Source: an uncultured Ruminococcus sp.
GTDB lineage: Bacteria > Bacillota_A > Clostridia > Oscillospirales > Ruminococcaceae
Direction of reading: 5' to 3'
DNA: 7,863 nt
Assembly (NCBI GenBank): GCA_902782875.1
Contig: CACZPE010000262.1
Coordinates: forward strand, 1-7,863
Shown piece after piece: positions 1 to 7,162 of this stretch (its first letter is position 1; each line of letters begins with the position of its first letter). The notes below the pieces were generated by a model that saw nothing but the letters and a program-made list of their open reading frames with translations, was not told where the DNA came from and did not search any database. The position numbers and the translations under genes were made by a program.

Positions 1-65
1 GGAGCAAAATACCGAAACAGGGCATAATGCCAACGAAGAAAAGGGCTTTTTCTGATAGGAGATAA
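1..65 (+). other. Probable 3' end of an upstream gene, reading frame not resolved
   Basis: All three forward frames are open from the left edge and end within this stretch, at 27 (TAA), 55 (TGA) and 65 (TAA). The frame ending at 65 uses AGC, ATA, CAG and GGC codons like the neighbouring genes and would leave only two bases before the next ATG. The frame ending at 55 gives a polar, acidic tail ending in Phe-Phe. The visible part is at most 20 codons, too short to identify a product or to choose a frame. Confidence 0.3.
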
Positions 66-67
66 TT

Positions 68-487
68 ATGGACAAGCTGCAAATGGCTGAGATACTCATC
101 AACAAATGCGGTATCACTTATGAGGAAGCAGCAGCCGTTCTCGAACAGTCCGGATATGATATGCTCGAGGCTATGGTTTTACTCGAAAGGCAGGGGCGTA
201 TCAGAGGCGGAGGATATTCCGGCAGACAGAAATATGATATCACCAGACGCAACGCGGCTGATGCCAATTCGTTCGGTGAATTCATAAGAGTATTCTGGAA
301 AAACCTTATTTCCGGTGTGGAGCTTCTTTTTAAAAGCAAGCTTGTGATAGCCGCTAAGAAGGACTCGGTAAAGATACCGCTTATAATTGCTCTGCTGATG
401 ATCATCGTGATAAATCTGCCCATGGCGATCGCGGTGATGATATCCATAGGATGCGGATGCAGATACTCTGTAGAGATAAAGAGATGA
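68..487 (+). CDS. UBA-like / DUF4342 domain small membrane-associated protein
   Basis: This 139-residue protein has two parts. Residues about 4-42 form a small three-helix UBA-like (ubiquitin-associated fold) module with the family signature of a Gly-Ile-Thr-Tyr-Glu-Glu-Ala stretch at 15-21 and an acidic Leu-rich third helix ending in LLER. Residues about 70-139 resemble DUF4342: a Phe-rich amphipathic helix (70-88), a Lys-rich strand, a hydrophobic membrane-spanning stretch (about 103-129), and a short tail ending in a VEIKR-like strand. This arrangement is known from Clostridia, but its role is unknown. The UBA-like module could bind another protein, since bacteria of this group have no ubiquitin. 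The start at 68 is supported by AGGAG at 57-61, six bases upstream. A strong hairpin follows the stop codon. The domain assignment comes from recognised sequence pattern. The membrane location is inferred from hydrophobicity. Confidence 0.8.
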   Translation: MDKLQMAEILINKCGITYEEAAAVLEQSGYDMLEAMVLLERQGRIRGGGYSGRQKYDITRRNAADANSFGEFIRVFWKNLISGVELLFKSKLVIAAKKDSVKIPLIIALLMIIVINLPMAIAVMISIGCGCRYSVEIKR

Positions 488-488
488 A

Positions 489-545
489 CTCAAAGGACAG
501 ACTTTTTTTGAAAAGTCCTGTTCTTTGAGCCTTTGTCATTTTTTT
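489..545 (+). terminator. Strong hairpin with T-run; terminator or attenuator ahead of the response regulator
   Basis: Bases 489-506 pair with 511-529 as an 18-bp stem with one G-T wobble (496/522), one bulged C (517) and a TTTG loop. A run of seven T residues lies at 539-545, nine bases past the stem, which is farther than usual for an intrinsic terminator. A second register, 491-496 with 530-535 (CAAAGG/CCTTTG), would bring the stem base to three bases from the T-run while keeping the inner ACTTTT/AAAAGT arms. It probably ends the DUF4342 transcript at least in part. Only 14 bases separate it from the next start codon. Confidence 0.62.
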
Positions 546-559
546 AAGAGGTGAAGGAT

Positions 560-1246
560 ATGTCAAAAATTCTTATCGTTGAGGATGAGCCCCAGATAGC
601 AAGATTTGTCGAACTCGAACTCAAGCACGAGGAATATGAGGCTGTTACCTGCGGTGACGGCAGACAGGCACTCGAGATGATCCAGACGAATACCGATGAG
701 TATGATCTTATAGTGCTCGATATAATGCTTCCCGGTCTGAACGGTCTCGAGGTACTGCGCAGAATGAGAAAGGACGGCATAAATACGCCTGTCATCATGC
801 TCACTGCGAGAGATTCCGTCATGGATAAGGTCTCGGGCCTTGATATGGGCGCAAATGACTATCTCACCAAGCCCTTTGCCATAGAGGAGCTGCTTGCGAG
901 GATAAGGGCCCTGCTGCGCGCTCCCAAGGTGGAAAACAGCACTGATGACAATATCATACGCTATGAGGATATCGTGATGGATACTGCCAAGCATCTTGTA
1001 TTTGTCAATGATGTCCCTGTAGAGCTGACGCTCAAGGAATTCGGCCTTCTTCAGAGCCTGCTTGAAAACCAGTCTATAGTACTCACAAGAGAGCAGCTTC
1101 TTGAAAGGGTATGGGGATATGACTATTTCGGAGAGACAAATGTCGTGGATGTATACATAAGATATGTCCGCAGTAAGCTTGAGGAAGTAAGCAACAGAAA
1201 GTATATCCAGACCGTAAGAGGTGTTGGCTATAAGATAGGCAAATGA
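560..1246 (+). CDS. OmpR/PhoB-family response regulator (ArlR-like)
   Basis: This is a cytoplasmic, DNA-binding transcription factor of a two-component system, 228 residues from the chosen ATG, which is normal for the family. The receiver domain (about 3-118) has the acidic pair E8-D9, the phospho-accepting aspartate D54 in VLDIMLPG, the switch threonine T82 in MLTAR and the conserved lysine K104 in LTKPF. The C-terminal winged helix (about 130-226) has the typical LTLKEFGLL strand-helix, an RVWGYDYFGETNVVDVYI recognition region and the closing TVRGVGYKIG. The ATG at 560 is preferred over an in-frame GTG at 551 because AGAGGTG (546-552) is correctly spaced for the ATG and would overlap the GTG. 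It lies 15 bases ahead of its likely partner kinase. Its target genes cannot be told from sequence. ArlR-like is a resemblance, not an orthology claim. Confidence 0.95.
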   Translation: MSKILIVEDEPQIARFVELELKHEEYEAVTCGDGRQALEMIQTNTDEYDLIVLDIMLPGLNGLEVLRRMRKDGINTPVIMLTARDSVMDKVSGLDMGANDYLTKPFAIEELLARIRALLRAPKVENSTDDNIIRYEDIVMDTAKHLVFVNDVPVELTLKEFGLLQSLLENQSIVLTREQLLERVWGYDYFGETNVVDVYIRYVRSKLEEVSNRKYIQTVRGVGYKIGK

Positions 1247-1261
1247 TCGGAGTGATGCTGT

Positions 1262-2536
1262 ATGAATAAGAGCCGCTCCATTGCAGGCCGACTTACGGCG
1301 ACGCTGCAGCTCGAAAGACTGTTCATATGGATATTCTGTGATATACTGATATTCCTGTTTTCGCTTGCAAGCTACTGTGCCTGTGCGGAAATGATGAATA
1401 TGGGCAGCATATACCCTTCTCTTGAGAGGAGCTTCTCATGCTCTGAGGAGCTTGTGGGAATATGGAACAAGCTCGGCGGTGCGTACTATGTTTTCGGCGG
1501 ATATTCCGTGCCCTGCGGTGATTTCCTTCACGGTATGCTGACGGCGATAGGTGTTGTCGGTATGGTGCAGACGCTGATATGGTCGTTTTCGTTTGTGCCT
1601 GTCTATTTCAGGATAAAGAAGAATCTTGACCCCTTAAACGAGATAGCGGTCACTACAAATATGATCGCATCCGCAAAATACAAGGGCTTTGACGATATCG
1701 AGACCGCCATAGAGAAGCTCGATCCCATGTCGGATATACATATATCCACGGGCAACAGGGATCTTAAGGATCTTGAGAATTCGATAAATATGCTTCTTGA
1801 CCGTATGCGTGATTCCTACGCCAGTCAGGCAAGATTTGTCTCTGATGCATCTCATGAGCTCCGCACGCCTATTGCGGTCATAAAGGGCTATGCCGATATG
1901 CTTGCCCGCTGGGGAAAGAGCGACGAGAGCGTTCTTGACGAGGGTATCACCGCTATACAGAGCGAATCCGAGAATATGAACAAGCTGATAGAGCAGCTTC
2001 TGTTCATAGCAAGGAGCGATAACGGCAGACAGCCCATGACAGTCACCGAATTCTCGCTTTCCGACCTTATCAGTGAGATATGCTCACAGGCGGCCATGAT
2101 AGATAAGGATCATGAGTATGTCTGCGAGATAAAGGACAGTATGGATATCAATGCGGATGTATCCATGATCAAGGAGACAATTCGCATACTCAGCGACAAT
2201 GCAAAGAAATATACTCCCAAGGGGAACAAGATAACTCTGCGCGCTATGCTGAACGAGGAGCATGAGCCCTGCTTTGAGGTGTCGGATACCGGTATAGGTA
2301 TAGACAGCGAAGATATACCGCATATTTTCGACAGATTCTTCCGTTCTGACCCTGCACGTACAAGAGAGACAGGCGGTACGGGTCTGGGGCTTTCCATTGC
2401 AAAGCTTATAGTAGAGCGCCACGGCGGATATTTCAAGGTCGTGTCGTATAAGGATATAGGAACGAAGATAACTGTCTGCCTGCCGCAGACTGCGTTAGCT
2501 TCGGGCACAAAGGAGAAAAAAGATGAGAACAGCTGA
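1262..2536 (+). CDS. Membrane sensor histidine kinase (HisKA plus HATPase_c)
   Basis: This 424-residue kinase is the likely partner of the response regulator just upstream. Two membrane helices (about 19-42 and 88-115) enclose a short outside segment of about 45 residues. A HAMP-like linker (about 116-190) follows and is somewhat longer than usual. The HisKA dimerisation domain has the H box [10 protein letters not shown] with phospho-acceptor H198. The ATPase domain shows the N box (N313 in SDNAKKYTP), the G1 box DTGIGI (342-347), the F box FDRFF (356-360) and the G2 box GGTGLGLS (371-378), so all catalytic motifs are present. Four cysteines (C39, C41, C60, C85) lie in or beside the outside loop. 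The ATG at 1262 has CGGAG at 1248-1252 in front. The 3' end overlaps queF by 14 bases and contains its ribosome binding site. The signal sensed is unknown. Confidence 0.93.
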   Translation: MNKSRSIAGRLTATLQLERLFIWIFCDILIFLFSLASYCACAEMMNMGSIYPSLERSFSCSEELVGIWNKLGGAYYVFGGYSVPCGDFLHGMLTAIGVVGMVQTLIWSFSFVPVYFRIKKNLDPLNEIAVTTNMIASAKYKGFDDIETAIEKLDPMSDIHISTGNRDLKDLENSINMLLDRMRDSYASQARFVSDASHELRTPIAVIKGYADMLARWGKSDESVLDEGITAIQSESENMNKLIEQLLFIARSDNGRQPMTVTEFSLSDLISEICSQAAMIDKDHEYVCEIKDSMDINADVSMIKETIRILSDNAKKYTPKGNKITLRAMLNEEHEPCFEVSDTGIGIDSEDIPHIFDRFFRSDPARTRETGGTGLGLSIAKLIVERHGGYFKVVSYKDIGTKITVCLPQTALASGTKEKKDENS

Positions 2537-3014
2537 TGAAACAAGCGGTATAACACTTCTCGGAAACAACAAGACAAAGTATCCCGATGATTATTGCCCC
2601 CAGGTGCTCGAAACATTCGTCAACAAGCATCAGGAGAATGACTATTTCGTTAAATTCAACTGCCCCGAGTTTACGTCTCTCTGCCCTATAACGGGACAGC
2701 CTGATTTTGCGGCGATATATATTTCGTATATACCCGATGTGAAAATGGTGGAATCAAAGTCTCTGAAGCTTTATCTTTTCAGCTACAGAAATCACGGCGA
2801 TTTTCACGAGGACTGCGTGAATACCATAATGAAGGATCTTATAGAGCTTATGGATCCGAGATATATCGAGGTGTGGGGAAAGTTCACGCCGAGGGGAGGC
2901 ATATCCATAGACCCCTACTGCAACTACGGCAGAAAGGGCACGAAGTATGAGCAGCTTGCATGGGAAAGACTCTCACATCATGATATGTATCCTGAAAAGA
3001 TAGACAACAGATAA
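2523..3014 (+). CDS. queF: NADPH-dependent 7-cyano-7-deazaguanine (preQ0) reductase, type I
   Basis: QueF reduces the nitrile of preQ0 to the aminomethyl group of preQ1 with NADPH, a cytoplasmic step in making queuosine for the wobble base of tRNAs with a GUN anticodon. The 163-residue length is that of the short, type I (unimodular) enzyme. The catalytic cysteine is C54 in [10 protein letters not shown], with the acid D61 just after it. The QueF signature [18 protein letters not shown] begins at residue 77 and is followed by HEDC with E96. The C-terminal half has the conserved [17 protein letters not shown] and ends in PEKIDNR, as in Firmicute homologues. AAGGAG (2510-2515) sits 7 bases before the ATG, inside the kinase gene, so the two genes are probably translated in a coupled way. 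No other queuosine gene and no preQ1 riboswitch is visible here. Confidence 0.97.
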   Translation: MRTADETSGITLLGNNKTKYPDDYCPQVLETFVNKHQENDYFVKFNCPEFTSLCPITGQPDFAAIYISYIPDVKMVESKSLKLYLFSYRNHGDFHEDCVNTIMKDLIELMDPRYIEVWGKFTPRGGISIDPYCNYGRKGTKYEQLAWERLSHHDMYPEKIDNR

Positions 3015-3063
3015 TGCAGGGCTTCTGCAGGGAAGATACGGCTTATCTGCGGAGGCGGTACGT

Positions 3064-6000
3064 ATGTCATTCGTAAATCTTCATGTTCACAGTGAATACA
3101 GTCTGCTCGAGGGTGCGTGCAGGATATCGGATATGATATCCTGCGTACGTTCTCTCGGGCAGACTGCGCTTGCTCTTACAGACCGTGATATGTTTGCGGC
3201 GGTGCAGTTCGTTACCGAGTGCAGAGAACAGGGGATAAAGCCGATAACAGGCTGCGAGCTTGCTGTCACGGGCAGCGGTGCTGACAGGATAAGGACATAT
3301 CATATCGTACTGCTTTGTAAAAATGCCGAGGGCTACAGGAATCTGTGCAAGCTTGTCTCTCTTTCATACAAGCAGGATGAGACAGACCCGCAGGTATCCT
3401 TTGATATACTGTCCGCACACTGTGCAGGCCTTATATGTCTGTCGGGCGGCAGACAGGGCGAGGTATCCGCAAGGGCGGCTTCGGGGGATATAAACGGTGC
3501 TGTTTCGGCAGCCATGAAGTATAAGAAGCTTTTCGGCGATGATTATTATATAGAGGTCAGCGATCACTTCACACAGTCAGACAAGCTGCTCCTCGATGCG
3601 CTGTACCGCGTTTCCGACAGCACGGAGCTGCCCCTTGCGGCAACGAACGACTGCAGATATGTTCGCAAGAGCGAGGCGGATATACAGCGCATACTTCTTG
3701 CGATAAAGGACAATGTGCCCGTCAGTGCCACCTCTGCATATGAGACCGATGAGTACTATATAAAGAGCGAGGCGGAGATGCTCTCTCTCTTCGCACAAAG
3801 GCCCGATGCAGTGACAAATACAGGACTAATAGCCGATAAATGCAGCTTTGAAATGGAATTCGGCAGGCTTCATCTGCCAAGGTATGATCTTTCCGAGAAG
3901 CAGAGCAGTATATGCGGCGGCGACAGTGCGGTATATCTGAGAAAGCTTTGCGAACAGGGCCTTGTCAGACGCTATGGCACACCGTCCGATGAGATAAGGG
4001 CGCGCCTTGAGTATGAGCTTGATGTTGTAATATCCATGGGATATACCGACTACTATCTGATAGTATGGGATTTTGTCACCTATGCAAAAAAGCATGACAT
4101 CCCCGTAGGTCCCGGCAGAGGCTCGGGTGCGGGCTCTCTTGCGGCATACTGCATAGGCATCACGGATATAGACCCCATACGCTTCAATCTGCTCTTTGAG
4201 CGCTTTCTCAATCCCGAAAGGGTCTCTATGCCTGATTTTGATATAGATTTCTGCTATGAGCGCCGTCAGGAGGTCATAGACTATGTTGTGCGCCGTTACG
4301 GGCGTGACAGGGTGGCTATGATAGTTACATTCGGCACTATGGCTGCCAAGGCGGCTGTCAGGGATATCACAAGGGTACTGGGTATGCCATACTCGCTCGG
4401 TGACAGGATATCAAAGAATATCCCTTCCCTTGTGCATATATCCCTTGATGATGCGGTGAAGCAGTCAAAGGAGCTTACAGAGCTCTATGAGAACGACCCT
4501 TCGGCGCGGCAGATAATAGATACCGCAAGATATATTGAGGGTATGCCGAGAAATACCTCCACTCATGCTGCGGGAGTGGTCATATGCGATGCACCTGTCA
4601 GCGACTATGTGCCCGTTATGATAAGAGACGGCGTTGCCGCCACGGAGTATACCATGACCGCCCTTGAAAAGACAGGGCTTCTGAAAATGGATTTTCTCGG
4701 CCTGAGAAATCTTACGATAATACACGACTGTGAACGCTCCATAAAGCGCATAGACCCCGAATTCTCGGTAAAGGACATACGCGATGATGATGTACAGACC
4801 TATCGTATGCTCTCCTCGGGTGATACGGCAGGGGTATTTCAGTTTGAAAGCGGCGGCATGACCGAGCTGCTCAGAAAGTTCAGACCGCGCTCCATAGAGG
4901 ACCTTACGGCTGCTCTTTCGCTGTACCGTCCCGGCCCTATGGACAGTATACCGAAATATCTTGCCAACCGCGAGCATCCCGATAAGATAACGTATATCCA
5001 TCCCTGCCTTGAACCGATACTCAGAGTCACATTCGGCTGTGTGGTATACCAGGAGCAGGTAATGGAGATATGCCGCACTATGGCGGGATATTCCTACGGC
5101 AGAGCGGATATAGTCCGCAGGGCTATGTCCAAGAAAAAGGCCGATGTTATGGACAGGGAGCGCCCTGCTTTCATAGAGGGCGCCAGGGCAAAGGGCATAG
5201 ACGAGACTACCGCTGCGGCAGTATTCGATGAGCTGTCGGGCTTTGCATCGTATGCCTTCAACAAATCCCATGCGGCGGCATATTCCGTGGTGGCGTTTAC
5301 TACGGCATTCCTGAAATGTCATTACCGCAAGGAATATATGGCGGCACTGATGAGTGCCTTTTCAGAGCAGACTTCAAAGATATCGGAGTATATTTCGGAA
5401 TGCAGACGGCACGGCATAAGGATACTCCGCCCTGATATAAACGAGAGCGGTATGGGCTTTACTCCCTGTGCGGAGGGTATACGCTTCTCGCTGCTGTCGG
5501 CAAAGAATATCGGCAGGAACATAATCGGCAGTATTATGGAGGAGCGCGAAAAGAACGGAAAGTTCAGAAGCTTCACCGATCTTGTCAGCCGTGTTGATAT
5601 ACCGAAGAGAAGCCTTGAAAGCCTGATAAAGTGCGGTGCACTGGACGGGTTTTCCCTCAACCGCAGACAGATGACCGAAAATCTGGATGATCTGGTATCG
5701 GCGTCCGGCAGATTCAGCCGTGACAGGGTGGAGGGGCAGCTGGATTTCTTTGAGATATCCGATGACGGCCCTGCGGATATAGAGTATACGATAAAGCCTG
5801 CGGATGAGTATCCCCGTGAGGTACTGCTTGCGGGTGAGTACGAGATACTCGGCATGTATGTCACGGGCCATCCCCTTGAGAATGCTGCCGCTGCCGCCCG
5901 CGCCGCGGGTTATGGCGATATAGCCGCAGCCATGAAGGGCAGAACCGGAGATAAGGTCTCGTTTGTATGTACCCTCGAGAGCATCAGGGATCACAGGACA

Positions 6001-6447
6001 AAAAGCGGCGACATGATGGCATTTGCGTCCCTGTCGGATATGAGCGGTATGACCGATGCGGTGGTATTTCCGGCGGTGTACGGTATATCAAAGCCCGTGC
6101 TGAATCAGGGAGCAGCGCTTTTTGTCAGCGGAAAGCTTTCCGAAGACAGGGGCGGGGAAAAGAATATAACAGCTGATGAGATCATATCCGCTGATGAGTT
6201 CATAAAGGGCCTTTCAAAGGGAAAACTGTATATCAGGTGCAGGAGCACAGATACGGATATCATAAGACGATGTGCGGATATACTTTCTCGCTGCGTCGGG
6301 GAGCAGCCCGTGTATTTCGTGCTATCCGACACAAAGCAGACGATAGCGCACAGGGAGATAAAGAGCTGTACTGTGACGGGCGAGCTTCTCAGAGAGCTTG
6401 AACAGACAGCAGGAGCCGATAACATAAGGGTCAGGGTGACAAAATGA
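3064..6447 (+). CDS. dnaE: DNA polymerase III alpha subunit, DnaE type (family C polymerase)
   Basis: This is a replicative polymerase of 1127 residues, the usual size of Firmicute DnaE. Domain order: an N-terminal PHP domain (about 1-270), a palm with PGRGSGAGS (350-358) and catalytic aspartates in PDFDIDF (391, 393, 395) plus D543 in KMDFLGLRNL, thumb and fingers regions with SLYRPGPMD (619-627) and RRAMSKKK (685-692), a tandem helix-hairpin-helix region (about 785-880), a sliding-clamp-binding pentapeptide QLDFF (892-896), an OB fold (about 963-1045) and a small C-terminal domain. The PHP domain keeps LHVHS (His 7, His 9) but has TDRD (39-42) in place of the usual TDHG and NDCRY (195-199) in place of NDxHY, so its metal site is probably incomplete. 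In Firmicutes such a DnaE normally works beside PolC. GGAGG (3051-3055) precedes the ATG by 8 bases. The 3' end overlaps the next gene by ATGA. Confidence 0.97.
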   Translation: MSFVNLHVHSEYSLLEGACRISDMISCVRSLGQTALALTDRDMFAAVQFVTECREQGIKPITGCELAVTGSGADRIRTYHIVLLCKNAEGYRNLCKLVSLSYKQDETDPQVSFDILSAHCAGLICLSGGRQGEVSARAASGDINGAVSAAMKYKKLFGDDYYIEVSDHFTQSDKLLLDALYRVSDSTELPLAATNDCRYVRKSEADIQRILLAIKDNVPVSATSAYETDEYYIKSEAEMLSLFAQRPDAVTNTGLIADKCSFEMEFGRLHLPRYDLSEKQSSICGGDSAVYLRKLCEQGLVRRYGTPSDEIRARLEYELDVVISMGYTDYYLIVWDFVTYAKKHDIPVGPGRGSGAGSLAAYCIGITDIDPIRFNLLFERFLNPERVSMPDFDIDFCYERRQEVIDYVVRRYGRDRVAMIVTFGTMAAKAAVRDITRVLGMPYSLGDRISKNIPSLVHISLDDAVKQSKELTELYENDPSARQIIDTARYIEGMPRNTSTHAAGVVICDAPVSDYVPVMIRDGVAATEYTMTALEKTGLLKMDFLGLRNLTIIHDCERSIKRIDPEFSVKDIRDDDVQTYRMLSSGDTAGVFQFESGGMTELLRKFRPRSIEDLTAALSLYRPGPMDSIPKYLANREHPDKITYIHPCLEPILRVTFGCVVYQEQVMEICRTMAGYSYGRADIVRRAMSKKKADVMDRERPAFIEGARAKGIDETTAAAVFDELSGFASYAFNKSHAAAYSVVAFTTAFLKCHYRKEYMAALMSAFSEQTSKISEYISECRRHGIRILRPDINESGMGFTPCAEGIRFSLLSAKNIGRNIIGSIMEEREKNGKFRSFTDLVSRVDIPKRSLESLIKCGALDGFSLNRRQMTENLDDLVSASGRFSRDRVEGQLDFFEISDDGPADIEYTIKPADEYPREVLLAGEYEILGMYVTGHPLENAAAAARAAGYGDIAAAMKGRTGDKVSFVCTLESIRDHRTKSGDMMAFASLSDMSGMTDAVVFPAVYGISKPVLNQGAALFVSGKLSEDRGGEKNITADEIISADEFIKGLSKGKLYIRCRSTDTDIIRRCADILSRCVGEQPVYFVLSDTKQTIAHREIKSCTVTGELLRELEQTAGADNIRVRVTK

Positions 6448-7157
6448 TCTGGAATCCGTGGCATGGCTGCAAAAAGATAAGTACAGGCTGCAGAAACTGC
6501 TATATGTACAGGCGGGATGCGCAGTTCGGCAAGGACAGCAGCGAGGTGTGCAGGACAGCATCATTCTCTCTGCCGCTGCAGAAAAAGCGTGACGGCAGCT
6601 ACAGACTCACAGGGGACACGGTATATGCCTGTATGACATCAGACTTTTTCATTGATGAAGCCGATGAGTGGCGCAAGGATGCATGGCGTATGATAAAGGA
6701 GCGGCAGGATATACATTATTATATCATAACCAAAAGGATACACCGCTTTGAGGTATCTCTTCCCGATGACTGGGGCGACGGGTATGACAATGTGACGATA
6801 TGCTCTACCTGTGAGGATCAGAAAACAGCCGACGAGCGCCTGCCGTACCTTATTTCCTATCCGATAAAGCACCGTCAGGTAGTACACGAGCCGATGCTGT
6901 CGGAGATACACGAGGAAGAGTATCTCAGCACAGGTCTTATAGAAAAGGTATCATGCGGCGGAGAGTCGGGCGATGAGGGCAGACTGTGCCGCTATGGCTG
7001 GGTGCTTTCGGTACGGGAACAGTGTATAAGGAATAATGTGCCTTTTTGTTTCAGACAGACAGGAACACATTTTGAAAAGGACGGCAGGGTATACACCATA
7101 GATAGAAAGCACCAGCTTTCTCAGGCAAGAAGAGCTAATATAGATACAGTAGGGTGA
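6444..7157 (+). CDS. DUF5131 / phage Gp37-Gp68-type three-cysteine protein
   Basis: This 237-residue protein matches the DUF5131 family pattern along its length. The N terminus has WNPWHGCKKISTGCRNCY, giving a C-x6-C-x2-C motif (C9, C16, C19). It is followed by a SDFF segment (66-69), ITKR (95-98), NVTICSTCEDQ then ADER (116-132), a HEP strand (148-150), the glycine-rich CGGESG (171-176) and a closing PFCFRQTG (200-207). The cysteine triplet suggests a metal or iron-sulfur site, but its C-x6-C-x2-C spacing is not the C-x3-C-x2-C of classical radical SAM enzymes, and no reaction is established for the family. Family members are common in phages and mobile DNA. Here the gene is embedded in a housekeeping operon with the same codon use as its neighbours. 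The start overlaps the dnaE stop (ATGA), with only a close AGGGTGA (6433-6439), so translation is probably coupled. Confidence 0.87.
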   Translation: MIWNPWHGCKKISTGCRNCYMYRRDAQFGKDSSEVCRTASFSLPLQKKRDGSYRLTGDTVYACMTSDFFIDEADEWRKDAWRMIKERQDIHYYIITKRIHRFEVSLPDDWGDGYDNVTICSTCEDQKTADERLPYLISYPIKHRQVVHEPMLSEIHEEEYLSTGLIEKVSCGGESGDEGRLCRYGWVLSVREQCIRNNVPFCFRQTGTHFEKDGRVYTIDRKHQLSQARRANIDTVG

Positions 7158-7162
7158 TATAT

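Noticed and set aside
382..387. Perfect TATAAT hexamer inside the DUF4342 gene, a possible promoter for the response regulator
   Set aside because: The bases 16-18 positions upstream (around AAGGAC) do not resemble TTGACA and there is no TG extension. The hexamer arises from ordinary codons (CTT ATA ATT). A weak role is not excluded but is unsupported.
551..559. GTG start at 551 for the response regulator
   Set aside because: The ribosome binding site AGAGGTG overlaps this GTG and is correctly spaced only for the ATG at 560. The protein from 560 begins at the normal family position.
2110..2616. Minus-strand open frame of 168 codons opposite the kinase and queF
   Set aside because: It is antisense to the conserved HATPase_c motifs and the queF start, has no supporting ribosome binding site that I could see and no family pattern.
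3015..3063. Small inverted repeats between queF and dnaE (TGCAG/CTGCA at 3015-3029) as a terminator or riboswitch
   Set aside because: The stem has only five base pairs, no T-run follows, and the gap is too short for a known riboswitch class.
4465..5322. Long minus-strand open frame of 285 codons inside dnaE
   Set aside because: It lies wholly opposite the conserved palm and fingers coding region of dnaE. Its translation has no recognisable domain and is rich in Tyr, Arg and His, as expected from reading this codon bias backwards.
5881..5940. Alanine-rich GCC-repeat-like stretch in dnaE
   Set aside because: It is a low-complexity linker (residues about 941-956) between the clamp motif and the OB fold, in frame and uninterrupted. 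It shows no exact tandem repeat.
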